The notes under the pieces: generated by a model
What the model was told of the DNA's origin: nothing
Databases searched by the model: none
What the model saw: the letters and a program-made list of their open reading frames with translations, nothing else
Program-made: the position numbers and the translations under genes
Shown: piece by piece, positions 43,483-53,120 of the stretch
How positions within the stretch are numbered: position 1 is the first letter of the stretch
Layout of the letters: each line of letters opens with the position of its first letter
From: Candidatus Melainabacteria bacterium
GTDB lineage: Bacteria > Cyanobacteriota > Vampirovibrionia > 2-02-FULL-35-15
Length of the DNA stretch: 61,929 nucleotides
Reading direction: 5' to 3'
Assembly (NCBI GenBank): GCA_016201905.1
Contig: JACQBQ010000023.1
Location: 1-61,929 of the forward strand

Positions 43483-44115
43483 TTATTTATTCATAGACCA
43501 TACCATCGAATGTCTTTTACTTAGATGTATTTCTGTTATTGACCCACATTCTACTTTTAAATACCAGAACTTATCAATGGTTGCTTTTAAAAGATTTAAT
43601 ATAAAAAGCCTAATTGGACCAGAGTGTGTAACCACGATAATATTTTTACCTGTATATTTTTTTGAAACAGTTTTATAAAATTTCTCTACTCTTTTATTTA
43701 AACCCATTACGGATTCACCTTTCGGAGGCTTTATTTTAAAAGGATTTTTTAACCATTTGTAATAATTTTTTAAATCTTTTTTCCTGACCTCCCAAAAACT
43801 TTTACCTTCCCACAGTCCTTCTGATTTTTCCATTAGATTTTTATCTCTAAGAATCTTTTTTATGTTTAGTTTTTTTGCAATTATTTTAGCTGTGTGCTCT
43901 GCTCGCTTTAGTGGACTTGAAATTATATAATCAATCCTTTCTTTCCTAGTGATTTTAGCTAACCTTATTGCAGAATTGTTTGCTTGTTTTATGCCTTCTT
44001 TTGTTAAGTCCCAATCCAAATGTCCAAATAAAAGTTGAAGCTTGTTTGCTTTAGTTTGTCCATGACGGACAAAGTAGATCTTTGTAATTGGTTCTTTGTA
44101 ATCTAGGGTATCCAT
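43483..44115 (-). CDS. histidine phosphatase family protein
   Basis: A 210-residue member of the phosphoglycerate-mutase-like superfamily. The catalytic His is in IYFVRHGQTKANK (about 13-25); the second His is in IIVVTHSGPIRLF (about 160-172). SSPLKRAEHTAKII is the usual second block. Substrates range from phosphoglycerate to alpha-ribazole phosphate and cannot be told from sequence. It shares one base with the start of the upstream YibE/F gene, so the two are tightly coupled. Confidence 0.88.
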   Translation of the reverse strand: MDTLDYKEPITKIYFVRHGQTKANKLQLLFGHLDWDLTKEGIKQANNSAIRLAKITRKERIDYIISSPLKRAEHTAKIIAKKLNIKKILRDKNLMEKSEGLWEGKSFWEVRKKDLKNYYKWLKNPFKIKPPKGESVMGLNKRVEKFYKTVSKKYTGKNIIVVTHSGPIRLFILNLLKATIDKFWYLKVECGSITEIHLSKRHSMVWSMNK

Positions 44116-45272
44116 TATTTTTTCTTATTTGTAAGATAGCTCATAATTATTGCTGTAGCTGGTATAGAAATTATAAGCCCAATACTTCCAGCAATTGCAG
44201 CAGTAATCTCTGACATAACCAGCTCAAGATTTAAAAACTTTGATGGATTTTGTTCGTGACTAATTAATAAAAGCAACGGTAATGCCATACCTGTGTAAGC
44301 AAGAACGAGTGTAGTGGTCATTGTACCCATAATATCTTTTCCTACATTCATGCCAGACTTAAAAAGCTCACTAGTAGAATACTTTGGGTTTGCAATTTTT
44401 ATTTCCTGAATTGAGCTTGAAACTGAAATTGCTACATCCATAATGGCACCTAAACAAGAAACAATCATGCCAGCTGCAAGTAGCCCTTTAAAATTTATCT
44501 TATAGAGCTGGTTTCCCCAGAGAATCATTGCTTCACTGCTTGCAAGTCCTGAAAGTGAGGCAGCTTTAATTACATAAGTTGCAATAAATCCACTTAAGCA
44601 TATGCCAATAACAGTTCCTAATGTACTGGCTAAGGACTTGGCATTTACTCCTGCTACAAGAACCATTGTAAAAGCTGTAGACAAAAAAGAAACCAAAACA
44701 GCAGCAAGTAGAGGATTAGCCCCCCTTACTATAAGGGGGATTAATAAAAAAGCAATAAATGCAATAGTTGTAAATAAAGAAATTATTGTTCTTATTCCTT
44801 TTTTACCACCAATGATGATTAATATGATTAAAAATAACCCAAACAATGACCAGATAAATGGTTCGCGGTAATAGTCAATTAAAAAATATTCTTCATTTCC
44901 TGTCTCAAGATTTTCTACTTTTGTAATAAGATATTTTTTACCAACTTCTCCAACAATTGCAAAAGCAGGATTGTCAGGGATTAAGTTCAAGGTTGCTCTT
45001 TTTTTACCTTTGTCAGAACCTGAGAAGATTTTTATAAGAAGTTGTTGCGATCTTTGTTTGTTGCCGCCTGGAAGTTCTTCTTCATTGTCTGAAATTATTT
45101 TTATTACCTGTCCGAGACAATAAGTTTCTTTTACATCTTGTTCGTCTTTTTTAACGTTGTTCGCTTTAACTTCGGGTTCTTTGTCTATAGCTCTTTGAGT
45201 TATGGTTATGCCAAGGCTGAGAAAAGAGATTAATAAAACTGGTATGAGGAGTAAAAATCTTTTTGATTTCAT
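44115..45272 (-). CDS. YibE/F family membrane protein
   Basis: A 385-residue integral membrane protein. An N-terminal helix (FLLLIPVLLISFLSLGITI) and a soluble domain (about 35-125) are followed by about seven helices (about 130-385). Family wording appears in FIAFLLIPLIVRGANPLLAAVL and AGMIVSCLGAIMDVAISVSSSI (locations). Transport role for this family is not established. It overlaps lipA by 4 bp and the phosphatase gene by 1 bp, in the order lipA, yibE/F, phosphatase. Confidence 0.88.
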   Translation of the reverse strand: MKSKRFLLLIPVLLISFLSLGITITQRAIDKEPEVKANNVKKDEQDVKETYCLGQVIKIISDNEEELPGGNKQRSQQLLIKIFSGSDKGKKRATLNLIPDNPAFAIVGEVGKKYLITKVENLETGNEEYFLIDYYREPFIWSLFGLFLIILIIIGGKKGIRTIISLFTTIAFIAFLLIPLIVRGANPLLAAVLVSFLSTAFTMVLVAGVNAKSLASTLGTVIGICLSGFIATYVIKAASLSGLASSEAMILWGNQLYKINFKGLLAAGMIVSCLGAIMDVAISVSSSIQEIKIANPKYSTSELFKSGMNVGKDIMGTMTTTLVLAYTGMALPLLLLISHEQNPSKFLNLELVMSEITAAIAGSIGLIISIPATAIIMSYLTNKKK

Positions 45273-46156
45273 GTCTCTCCTTTGTGAAATTCTCTGGCAT
45301 GATAAGAGCTTCTCACCAATGGACCACTAAAAACTTTTTTAAAACCGATTTTGAAAGCAACTTCTTTAAGAGATTCAAACTCATATGGTGTAAGATATCT
45401 AAAAACAGGATAACTGTCTTTTGTGGGTTGCATATATTGACCAAGGGTCAAATAATCACACGCATGTAAAAATAAGTCTTGCATTACTTGAATAACCTCT
45501 TCTAACTTTTCCCCTAATCCAAGCATTATTCCAGACTTAGTAATAATAGCTGGATTTGTTTCTTTTACAAACTGTATAAGCTCAAGAGATCTTTTATAAG
45601 TAGCACCGGGTCTTACTTCTCTGTATAGTCTTGGCACTGTTTCTAAATTGTGATTATAAATATCAGGGTGAGCATCAATAACAGTTTTTATACAGCTTTT
45701 ATCTCCCTTAAAGTCAGGTGTTAACACTTCAATAGTTGCATATGAAATTTGTTTTCTTAGTTCTTTTATCGTTTTTGCAAATTGATTTGAGCCTTGATCA
45801 AAAAGCTCGTCTCTATTTACAGAAGTGATTACTATGTGTTTTAACTTAAGAATTTTTGCAGCATTTGCAATGTTTCCTGGTTCGTCTGCTTGTGGTAACT
45901 CAGGTGGTTTTCCTTTTGGGACACTGCAAAAAGTACAGCCTCTTGTGCAGGTATTTCCATTTATCATAAATGTAGCAGTGCTATTAGAAAAGCATTCATT
46001 TTTATTTGGACAGCGTGCGCTTTGACAGACAGTATTTAAGTTAAATTCTTTTATTAGTGCATGAACTTTTCTTGAGTTACCATTTAATAAAACATCTTTC
46101 CGAAGCCATTCTGGCAGTCTTTGTGGTTTTTTAATTTCTGTCTCAGCAATTATCAT
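45269..46156 (-). CDS. lipA: lipoyl synthase
   Basis: A 295-residue radical SAM enzyme that inserts two sulfurs into octanoyl-carrier proteins. The auxiliary-cluster motif is CQSARCPNKNEC (about 44-55). The radical SAM motif is CTRGCTFC (about 70-77). The C-terminal RSSYHA (about 284-289) holds the family Ser. Full length. lipB is not in the window. Overlaps YibE/F by 4 bp. Confidence 0.96.
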   Translation of the reverse strand: MIIAETEIKKPQRLPEWLRKDVLLNGNSRKVHALIKEFNLNTVCQSARCPNKNECFSNSTATFMINGNTCTRGCTFCSVPKGKPPELPQADEPGNIANAAKILKLKHIVITSVNRDELFDQGSNQFAKTIKELRKQISYATIEVLTPDFKGDKSCIKTVIDAHPDIYNHNLETVPRLYREVRPGATYKRSLELIQFVKETNPAIITKSGIMLGLGEKLEEVIQVMQDLFLHACDYLTLGQYMQPTKDSYPVFRYLTPYEFESLKEVAFKIGFKKVFSGPLVRSSYHAREFHKGET

Positions 46157-46182
46157 TGTCTTAAATATCGTATCACCGGTAA

Positions 46183-47679
46183 TTAATCACTTACAATAAC
46201 ATTATTTTTTCTAAAAATCTTCTTAAACAACTCTTTGTCTTCTTTATTAAATGATTTTATTACAAAGAGAATTAATAGATAACATAAAAATAGAAAAAAC
46301 ATTTGGATGAATATATTTGTTTTGTGTAAGAAAATAGTTATAGGTATTAAACTTATAAAACCTGAAAGCGTTGGTTTTAGTAGAATTGTAAAAACATCTT
46401 TAAAATGCCAGACTAAATATTTGCTGCCTGCAAAAATTAACATAAGTGCAAATACTACTTCACTAATCAAAGTTGCAACACATGCCCCACTGGCTGAGTA
46501 AAAAGGAATTAAAATTAAATTCAAAATTACATTTAAGATGCTTGTAAATCCTTGGAAGTAAACCATATTTTTATGCTTGTTCATAGCTATGTAAAATAAA
46601 CTAAACGGTGTTTCAATAAAACGCAGATAAATAAATAAACTAAATAGTTTTACAAGCGGAATAGCTAAATTATATTTGTTGCTGAATATCAAATTAATAA
46701 TTGAATCTGAGAAAAAATAAATTGCTATTGTACTAGGTGTTGCAAAAATAACCATATACTTTAAAAGTATTCCAAAAACTCTTTTTTCTTTGTGTATAGA
46801 GGGTTTAAGGTCATAAGGACTGGAGGCCTGAAGGTCTCTGTCTTCTAGTATTCTGTACATTGTAGGTAGGAGGGCAAACTTGACTTGGTTTGGTAAAAGG
46901 TTTGCAATTCTGGTAGATCTAACGGCAGCACTATAAATACCCACTGAATGTAAGTCATTGAAGAAAGAAAGAAGTACTGTGCTAATCCTTCCATAAATAT
47001 TTAAGAAAAAATCATTTAAGCTAAATATTATTGAGTCTTTAAAAAAATCAGGAATTAGATTTAGTCTTAGCTTTGGTTTTAAAAGAAGAACTGTGTTTAG
47101 TAAAGAAATTACAAAAACTACAAGGCAGAGAAGCATATTTGCAAATGCAAGTGATAAAACAGAATTTTTCATAGAAAGAGCAATAACTATAATTATGAGA
47201 TTTATTACTGTTTTTAATATCCTGAAGAAAGAAATTAATTTAAAGTTGCCTAAAATTCTTCTTATGCTGCTGAAAACGGTAGAGTAGCTCTCAAGTATTA
47301 AGCCAATTGCAAATAGTTCAAGAATGATGATTCCTTCATTTCTGTAGCCTGCTAGAAATCCTAAAAAAGTTACCAGGATAAGAGTCGGGATAATTAAAAT
47401 ACTTTTTACAAATAATGCATTTCCAAAACTTATTTGTGTTTTTTTGAAATCTGTTGAACCAAATTTAAGAAGAGTTTTATTTAACCCAAAATCACTGAGA
47501 AACTGAAATAATTGAACAAAAGAAAGTATTGTGGAATAAAGCCCAAAATTTTCAACTCCAAGCTTTCTTGCAATAAAACCTACGGTTATTATATTTATAC
47601 CAACCGTTGCAAGTGAACTTGATAACAGATAAAAAATACCAAAAGTTAACTTTCTTGATAAAGGTTCTTTTTTATTCAT
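46183..47679 (-). CDS. polysaccharide biosynthesis flippase (Wzx/MATE-like)
   Basis: A 498-residue membrane protein with about 12-14 predicted helices. The N-terminus (FGIFYLLSSSLATVGINIITVGFIARKLGVENFGLYST, location about 11-49) matches Wzx/RfbX-type flippases for lipid-linked sugars. Substrate unknown; no glycosyltransferase cluster lies around it. It begins 26 bp from the lipA start codon on the same strand and may lead the lipA operon. Confidence 0.85.
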   Translation of the reverse strand: MNKKEPLSRKLTFGIFYLLSSSLATVGINIITVGFIARKLGVENFGLYSTILSFVQLFQFLSDFGLNKTLLKFGSTDFKKTQISFGNALFVKSILIIPTLILVTFLGFLAGYRNEGIIILELFAIGLILESYSTVFSSIRRILGNFKLISFFRILKTVINLIIIVIALSMKNSVLSLAFANMLLCLVVFVISLLNTVLLLKPKLRLNLIPDFFKDSIIFSLNDFFLNIYGRISTVLLSFFNDLHSVGIYSAAVRSTRIANLLPNQVKFALLPTMYRILEDRDLQASSPYDLKPSIHKEKRVFGILLKYMVIFATPSTIAIYFFSDSIINLIFSNKYNLAIPLVKLFSLFIYLRFIETPFSLFYIAMNKHKNMVYFQGFTSILNVILNLILIPFYSASGACVATLISEVVFALMLIFAGSKYLVWHFKDVFTILLKPTLSGFISLIPITIFLHKTNIFIQMFFLFLCYLLILFVIKSFNKEDKELFKKIFRKNNVIVSD

Positions 47680-47718
47680 AAGAGCTGTGAGATCTTATCT
47701 CTTAGCTCTTTTATATTA

Positions 47719-48057
47719 TTAGTCTTCTTGTGAATTATCAACCAACTGAATTTGATACATAACAAGATCACTAAGCTCAGGTTCTGACATCTTGCTTAAA
47801 GTTGCCCATGTTGCTCTTGTCCACTGTAGTTGAAAGTAATCTTCTTTTTTCTTCATATATTTCTGTATAAAATCATTGACATTAGGATACTTACGATAGT
47901 AATAAACAGCAGCTACGATATCACTACATGAGGTAATGGTCTTTGATTTAGACTCGTTTTTTTGAGCATCGCTCTTGCATTTAATTAAAAACCTGATTAG
48001 GAGCTCTAATGAGTCTATCTCTAATGTATTTTTCTGTAGTGACTGTTCTTTTTCCAT
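47719..48057 (-). CDS. hypothetical protein
   Basis: A 112-residue soluble protein, charged and helical (LELLIRFLIKCKSDAQKN, DFIQKYMKKKEDYFQLQWTRATWATLSKM regions). No motif or signal peptide that I recognise. It is 39 bp upstream of the flippase and shares its strand. The 152-bp gap on its other side, shared with the divergent sulfotransferase gene, holds nothing I can identify. Confidence 0.5.
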   Translation of the reverse strand: MEKEQSLQKNTLEIDSLELLIRFLIKCKSDAQKNESKSKTITSCSDIVAAVYYYRKYPNVNDFIQKYMKKKEDYFQLQWTRATWATLSKMSEPELSDLVMYQIQLVDNSQED

Positions 48058-48209
48058 ATTTTAGTAGCCTTTCTAAATATAGAAACGAAGAAATATCGTA
48101 TATTTTGATAGTGACTTTTTACTACTTTTCGTAAATAACGTAGAATATAATTAAATGTTTTTAATATATTGAAGGCTTTAATCAGGTTATCTGATGTTTA
48201 AGAAGGAAC

Positions 48210-49184
48210 ATGGGCAGGGAAAATAGAATGGATGAGCCTAGTATAAAAAGACCAGTGGTTATAATTGGTGCCCCTCGTTCTGGAACCAGTTTATTATTTA
48301 GAACTTTAAGCACAAGCAGGCATTTATGGTCTCTTTATAGAGAAAGCCATGATATTTGGAATAAGTTCTATAGGATGGCGGGAAAAGAACTAAAAGATGA
48401 TCTTTTAACAGAGTCAGATTTAGATGAAGCATCGCGAAGTTTTATTTTAAATGAGTTTCATAAATATACTTTAAACAATTTTTATTTGGGGTATGTAGCA
48501 AGAGAATATTTTTTGAAAAAAGATGCTTTAAAAGGAGCCTTGGATTTGTTAGGTAAAACAAATCTTTTGTATAAAAATATTTTTCTTAAAAAATATAGAA
48601 TAGTTGAAAAAACACCTAAAAATTGTTTTAGAATACCATTTATAAATAAATTGTTTAGTGACTGTAAGTTTATTTATTTAAAACGTGATGGGAGATCAAA
48701 TATAAACTCATTAATAGAAGGCTGGAAGTCTCCTGCTAGATATGTTAGTGGTCAAGCACCAAATATACCTTTAAATATAAAAGGTTATAGTACTGAAGAA
48801 AGTGGGAAATACTGGAAGTTTGCTTTACCACCTTCCTGGCAAGACTATATAAATAAACCACTTGAAGAAGTATGCGCATTTCAATGGGTTAGCTCAAATA
48901 GATTTGCATTGGATGGGCTTAAATCTATTGAAGATGAAAGAAAATATACCATAAACTATGAAGAGCTTACGGAAGATACTTATTCGACAGTAAAAAAGCT
49001 ATGTGATTATATTGAAATCCCCTTTTCTAAAAACCTAAGACAAATATCCAAAAACCTGCCCTTAGTAAATTATGTTACTAAGCCACATAAAAACAAATGG
49101 AAGAAAAACATTGATCTCATACAAAATACTTATCCAATGATTGAGCCGATGATGAAAGAACTTGGCTATAGTTTTGATGATTAG
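48210..49184 (+). CDS. sulfotransferase family protein (PAPS-dependent)
   Basis: A 324-residue protein. The 5'-phosphosulfate-binding loop is IIGAPRSGTSLLFR (about 18-31) and the 3'-phosphate motif is IYLKRDGRSNINSLIEGW (about 154-171). An Arg/Ser pair (R-D-G-R-S) fits sulfotransferases that sulfate lipids or glycans. ATG at 48210 lies 2 bases after AAGGA, which is short; ATG at 48228 has AGGGA with normal spacing and is an alternative. The acceptor is unknown. sat at 4.8 kb could supply the activated sulfate, but an APS kinase is not in view. Confidence 0.85.
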   Translation: MGRENRMDEPSIKRPVVIIGAPRSGTSLLFRTLSTSRHLWSLYRESHDIWNKFYRMAGKELKDDLLTESDLDEASRSFILNEFHKYTLNNFYLGYVAREYFLKKDALKGALDLLGKTNLLYKNIFLKKYRIVEKTPKNCFRIPFINKLFSDCKFIYLKRDGRSNINSLIEGWKSPARYVSGQAPNIPLNIKGYSTEESGKYWKFALPPSWQDYINKPLEEVCAFQWVSSNRFALDGLKSIEDERKYTINYEELTEDTYSTVKKLCDYIEIPFSKNLRQISKNLPLVNYVTKPHKNKWKKNIDLIQNTYPMIEPMMKELGYSFDD

Positions 49185-49185
49185 G

Positions 49186-49968
49186 TTATTTGCAATATTT
49201 TTTTTGTCTTAAAATCTCAAATAAAATTATGCCAAAAGCAACAGAAACATTAAGAGAATCCACTTTATCACTAATAGGGATTTTTACAAGGAAGTCACAA
49301 TTTTTTTTCACAAGTGGTCCAAGCCCTTCATGCTCATTCCCTACTACAATTGCAACTTGATCAGGGTAGTTAATCTTATATATTAGTTCACTGGGAGTAG
49401 AATTGTCAGCTCCTACTACCCAGAAGCCACTTTCTTTTAATTCATTTAAAACATTTACGCAATTGGTAGCTCTGGAAAAATTAGTCTGGAAAAGTGTTCC
49501 AGCACTGGTTTTAATTATGGTGGCATTTATACCTACGTTACTTCTTCCGGTTAAAATAATCCCATTTCCACCAGAAGCTGCAAATGTCCTTATCATTGCA
49601 CCTAAATTATGCGTATCTTCGATTTCATGTGCGATTAAAATTATTCTGGGAGAATTGTTTTCCAAGGTGCTAGTAATAAGTTCATTGACAGGCTTGTACT
49701 TAATTGGAGAAATACTTAAAACTATTCCCTGATGATTTTGATTATTTGTCAAGGTGCTTAATTTTTTTTCTGGAACAAGATGATATGGAATTTTGTTTTC
49801 TTTAGCATAAGAGATAATTCTTTGTCTTATGTTTCTGTCAGATAAGCCTTCACTCAGGTATATTTTATTTACCTCAACTGTGCTGCTTTCAATGACTTCA
49901 AGAGCAGGATTCTTGCCAAAAACCATCTCAAGGTTTTTATTATTGGGTTTTGAATTAAACTTGTTCAT
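49186..49968 (-). CDS. rlmB: TrmH/SpoU-family rRNA methyltransferase, RlmB-like
   Basis: A 260-residue SPOUT methyltransferase. The N-terminal L30e-like substrate-binding part is followed by motif 1 (HEIEDTHNLGAMIRTFAASG), motif 2 (VVGNEHEGLG) and motif 3 (IPISDKVDSLNVSVAFGIILFE). These match 23S rRNA G2251 2'-O-methylase RlmB, though other TrmH members are close. ATG at 49968 has TTGAGGA upstream; the longer TTG start would overlap the PBP1A stop by 4 bp. Confidence 0.88.
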   Translation of the reverse strand: MNKFNSKPNNKNLEMVFGKNPALEVIESSTVEVNKIYLSEGLSDRNIRQRIISYAKENKIPYHLVPEKKLSTLTNNQNHQGIVLSISPIKYKPVNELITSTLENNSPRIILIAHEIEDTHNLGAMIRTFAASGGNGIILTGRSNVGINATIIKTSAGTLFQTNFSRATNCVNVLNELKESGFWVVGADNSTPSELIYKINYPDQVAIVVGNEHEGLGPLVKKNCDFLVKIPISDKVDSLNVSVAFGIILFEILRQKKYCK

Positions 49969-49976
49969 GAAAGTCC

Positions 49977-52304
49977 TCAAGGCCCTGAATTTTTATCTTT
50001 TTCTATGATGTCTTGTTCGTTCTCTTGTTCTTGATTTCTGTCTCCTGTCTCCTGTGCTTCATTCTCTTCTTCAGGTGTAGGTGGTTTATTAAAGCTCCTC
50101 TCTTTTTTATTTTCTGATTCTTTGTTTGTTAGAGGATCTTCTGATTCTTGCAGTGATTTGGATTTTAATTCGTCTTCAATGATGTTTAATCGTTTTTTCG
50201 CTTGCTCTATTAACTCATTTTCATGTTCGTTTATTATTTCTGCTTTGCTTTCGTCTTGTTCTTTAGGCTCAGATTCATTTTGTTCTATGAATTTATTTTT
50301 GTTTTGTGAAAACGGACTAGATAAAAACCTTATAAACGGTAAAAATCTTTTTGCACCTGGTGGAATTGGAGCGTATTCTGTCGGCTCTGTACCTGGAAAA
50401 AATCGTTTTTTGACAGGATGTACAGTGTAAGGAGTTGCAAGTAATCCAGTGAGAGGATCAATTAAAAGTTCTTTTATTTTAGGTTCACCGGCAAAAGAAC
50501 CAGGGGGAATATCTTTATCTTCGTAGTAGGTTTCACAAAACCTTTTCCAGACTTTTGCTACAATTGCACCACCTGTTACACTTTTACCAAAAATCGGCTT
50601 GTTATTGTCATTGCCACCCCATATAGCAACAGAAAGATCTGGTGTAAAACCAATAAACCACACATCCCTTGATTTATCTGATGTACCAGTTTTACCTGCA
50701 ACAGGTCTGTCATTTAAACGTGCAAGTGTTCCTGTCCCTCTTTTTACAACATCCTGCAAAATGCTTACAAGAGTTGCTGTTGCATAATTTGAAGCTGCTC
50801 TTTGAGGAACAGGAGCATTATTTTCAATGATTCTTTTTTTTGGATCTTCTATCCTTCTTATTAAAATTGGTTTTATATAAATCCCGCTACGAGCAAACGT
50901 AGAGTAAGCACTTGCTGCTTCCAGAGGTGTAATCGCATCGCTTCCAAGAGCAAGGGATAAGTTAGGCTCAAGATTGCTTTCAATCCCACAGGCTTTTGCA
51001 GTTTCAATAACCTTTTCAATACCAACCTCTTTTGCTACTTTTACAGCTGGAAGATTCCTGGAAAAAGTTAATGCTTCCCTTATAGTAATATTTCCCCAGA
51101 ATTTCCCATCAAAGTTTTTTGGTATCCAGACCATATCTATACCATCTTCGATTTCAATTTTTGAATCTTTGATTTTTGTGTCTGGATCTATAAGTCCAAG
51201 CTCAAAAGCAGTTAGATATATAAAAGGCTTAAAGGCAGAGCCAATTGTGTGAGGGTTTGTGGCTCTGTTCCACTGGTGCTTCCAGAAATCCCCGACGCCA
51301 CCTACAAGTACCCGGACCTGCCCGGTTTTAACATCAATTGCACACAATGCATATTGATTTATACCGTAAGGAGCACTTTTAATTTCTTCATTTAATATTT
51401 TTTCTGCTTTTTCCTGAGCTTGTGTATCAAGGCTTGTAAAAACTTTATAGCCTTTTTCTTTTAATTGTTCTACGTTAAATCTTTCTTTAAGCTGTTCTAA
51501 GATATAAGAAAAGTAATAAGGATATAATTCGAACTGACCTGGTGAAGAACTAAAATTTAAACTTTCTTTTAATGCAGCTTTATATTGCTTTTGTGTTATG
51601 TATCCAAACTCCAGCATTTTTTGCAAGACTAGTTCTTTTCTCTTTTGTGCTGGTCTGTGATCCATTGAGAGTTGACTTGGTGCTTTTAGGAGTCCGGCAA
51701 GATAAGCTGATTCAGCTAAAGTCAAGCCTGAAGCATCTTTATTAAAATATCTTTGAGCAGCTCTTTGAATACCATAAGCTCGATTTCCCCAAAAAACCTG
51801 ATTTAAATATAATTCCAGGATTTTATCTTTATTAACTTTTCTTTCCATTTCCAGGGCAAGTAAAAGTTCCTTAATTTTTCTTGTAAACGTTCTTCCTCTT
51901 TCTCTCTCAGGAATTAAAAGATTTTTAACAAGTTGTTGTGTAATTGTACTTCCGCCTTCAACAATTCTTCCAGCCTGAAGATTTACGAAGAAAGCTCTGA
52001 ATATTGCAAGTGGATCAATACCAAAATGTTCATAAAAGTCTTTGTCCTCTATGGCTAAGACAGCTCTTTTTAAAAAAGGTGAGATTTCGCTTAGTGGGAC
52101 AACCTGTCTGTCTTCAACCCCTTGTAGAAAGCCTACAAAGTTGTCCCTGTAGTCATATATTTCTATTGAGCTGATGGGTTCATATTCTGTTAAATTACTG
52201 ATTGATGGTAAGCCTAAGAACCTATTTACTGAAGGTAAGGCCAAGTAGCTACCAAGACCAACACCAATTAAAAACGCTACAATAAAAACATATTTATTGT
52301 TCAT
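49977..52304 (-). CDS. penicillin-binding protein 1A
   Basis: A 775-residue bifunctional peptidoglycan synthase. One N-terminal helix (about 4-24). The GT51 domain has catalytic Glu86 in AIEDKDFYEHFGID and GGSTITQQLVKN (about 117-128). The transpeptidase domain has the SxxK motif S356-A-F-K359, SRN at 415-417 and KTG at 538-540. The last 135 residues are an acidic Glu/Asn/Lys-rich tail, longer than usual. It has its own start 12 bp from the downstream RlmB gene. Confidence 0.96.
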   Translation of the reverse strand: MNNKYVFIVAFLIGVGLGSYLALPSVNRFLGLPSISNLTEYEPISSIEIYDYRDNFVGFLQGVEDRQVVPLSEISPFLKRAVLAIEDKDFYEHFGIDPLAIFRAFFVNLQAGRIVEGGSTITQQLVKNLLIPERERGRTFTRKIKELLLALEMERKVNKDKILELYLNQVFWGNRAYGIQRAAQRYFNKDASGLTLAESAYLAGLLKAPSQLSMDHRPAQKRKELVLQKMLEFGYITQKQYKAALKESLNFSSSPGQFELYPYYFSYILEQLKERFNVEQLKEKGYKVFTSLDTQAQEKAEKILNEEIKSAPYGINQYALCAIDVKTGQVRVLVGGVGDFWKHQWNRATNPHTIGSAFKPFIYLTAFELGLIDPDTKIKDSKIEIEDGIDMVWIPKNFDGKFWGNITIREALTFSRNLPAVKVAKEVGIEKVIETAKACGIESNLEPNLSLALGSDAITPLEAASAYSTFARSGIYIKPILIRRIEDPKKRIIENNAPVPQRAASNYATATLVSILQDVVKRGTGTLARLNDRPVAGKTGTSDKSRDVWFIGFTPDLSVAIWGGNDNNKPIFGKSVTGGAIVAKVWKRFCETYYEDKDIPPGSFAGEPKIKELLIDPLTGLLATPYTVHPVKKRFFPGTEPTEYAPIPPGAKRFLPFIRFLSSPFSQNKNKFIEQNESEPKEQDESKAEIINEHENELIEQAKKRLNIIEDELKSKSLQESEDPLTNKESENKKERSFNKPPTPEEENEAQETGDRNQEQENEQDIIEKDKNSGP

Positions 52305-52310
52305 TGGTTC

Positions 52311-52349
52311 AAAAACAAAAAGCCAGCACTTGAGATGCCGGCTTTTATT
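52311..52349 (-). terminator. rho-independent terminator
   Basis: On the minus strand AAAAGCCGGCA pairs with TGCTGGCTTTT (one G-U wobble) around a 7-base loop, followed by a T-rich run. It follows the 156-residue exported protein gene (52372-52842) and precedes PBP1A. Confidence 0.8.
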
Positions 52350-52371
52350 ATATCTTTAGAAGTAATGATTC

Positions 52372-52842
52372 TTAGCTTGAGAAAGCTTTTGAAGCACCTT
52401 CTGCAGTCCATTCAATAGCATCAGGAATACCTTCTAATGCAGAGTGTAAAGATTCACATGAAAAAGGTTTTTCCCAACCTTTTACAAAACCTTTTGCACT
52501 CCAAAGTAATCCGCCTACTGTTCCATGAACAGCTGCGCCTGGAGCTGCTCCGATTAATATACCAGCAAGTGTTTCACCTGCTCCTTTTTCATCACCGAGT
52601 GCATCTGCGACAGCTTTAGTGCCTTTTACTGCACCACGAACTAGCCCTGTTGTGGTTCCAACAAGTAATCCTGTTGCAGAACTTAATACAGCACCCACTG
52701 TTTTAAATGGAAGTCCAATTGTCCATCCAAGAAGATCACTTGTTTTTTTACAACCTGAACTTGACTCATCTGCTAGTGCAGCTGTTGGTAATAAAATTGA
52801 TACGACCAATGTTAGTGCAAGTAGTTTTGATTTGTTTAACAT
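52372..52842 (-). CDS. exported glycine-zipper hypothetical protein
   Basis: A 156-residue exported protein. Signal peptide 1-24 (LALTLVVSILLPTAALA). The mature part is Gly/Ala/Thr-rich with GxxxG spacing (about 45-120, VGTTTGLVRGAVKGTKAV, GILIGAAPGAAVHGTVGGLL), suggesting membrane insertion or fibril-like packing. Two Cys (CKKTSDLL, FSCESL) could form a disulfide. A terminator follows it. No named family. Confidence 0.65.
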   Translation of the reverse strand: MLNKSKLLALTLVVSILLPTAALADESSSGCKKTSDLLGWTIGLPFKTVGAVLSSATGLLVGTTTGLVRGAVKGTKAVADALGDEKGAGETLAGILIGAAPGAAVHGTVGGLLWSAKGFVKGWEKPFSCESLHSALEGIPDAIEWTAEGASKAFSS

Positions 52843-52975
52843 TCTTTTTTTGCTCCTTATTATTTATTATGTTTACCCGTCCCTAAGATGTTTATTAAAC
52901 CAAGTTGGTTCAATATTGAGAACTTTAAAACATGTATTTTTTACAAAATGTATGGCATTACATATTTAGGATTCA

Positions 52976-53036
52976 GGGAATAGGATGTAGTTTATAGGGG
53001 ATAGGTGGCTAGGGAATGGCATGTAGGTTATAAGGG
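52976..53036. repeat. pair of imperfect 25-bp direct repeats
   Basis: GGGAATAGGATGTAGTTTAT (start of copy 1, 52976-53000) recurs as GGGAATGGCATGTAGGTTAT (start of copy 2, 53012-53036), 21 of 25 bases identical over the full units, 36 bases apart. They lie in the 278-bp gap between the divergent genes at 52.8 and 53.1 kb and could be binding sites or decayed repeats. Confidence 0.5.
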
Positions 53037-53120
53037 TCGGTATAGATTTTATACTTGTTATATTCCATTATTGCCTATTACTTATGGACTTAAGCCCTAT
53101 TTTCAGGGAAACAGAATATT

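Noticed and set aside
44721-44739. CCCCCTTA/TAAGGGGG palindrome inside the YibE/F gene
   Set aside because: Only 8-bp arms, and the protein reads as a normal YibE/F sequence there (IPLIVRGANPLL) with no insertion, so chance is enough.
52976-53036. CRISPR array
   Set aside because: Only two imperfect units, 11 bases between them, no cas genes.
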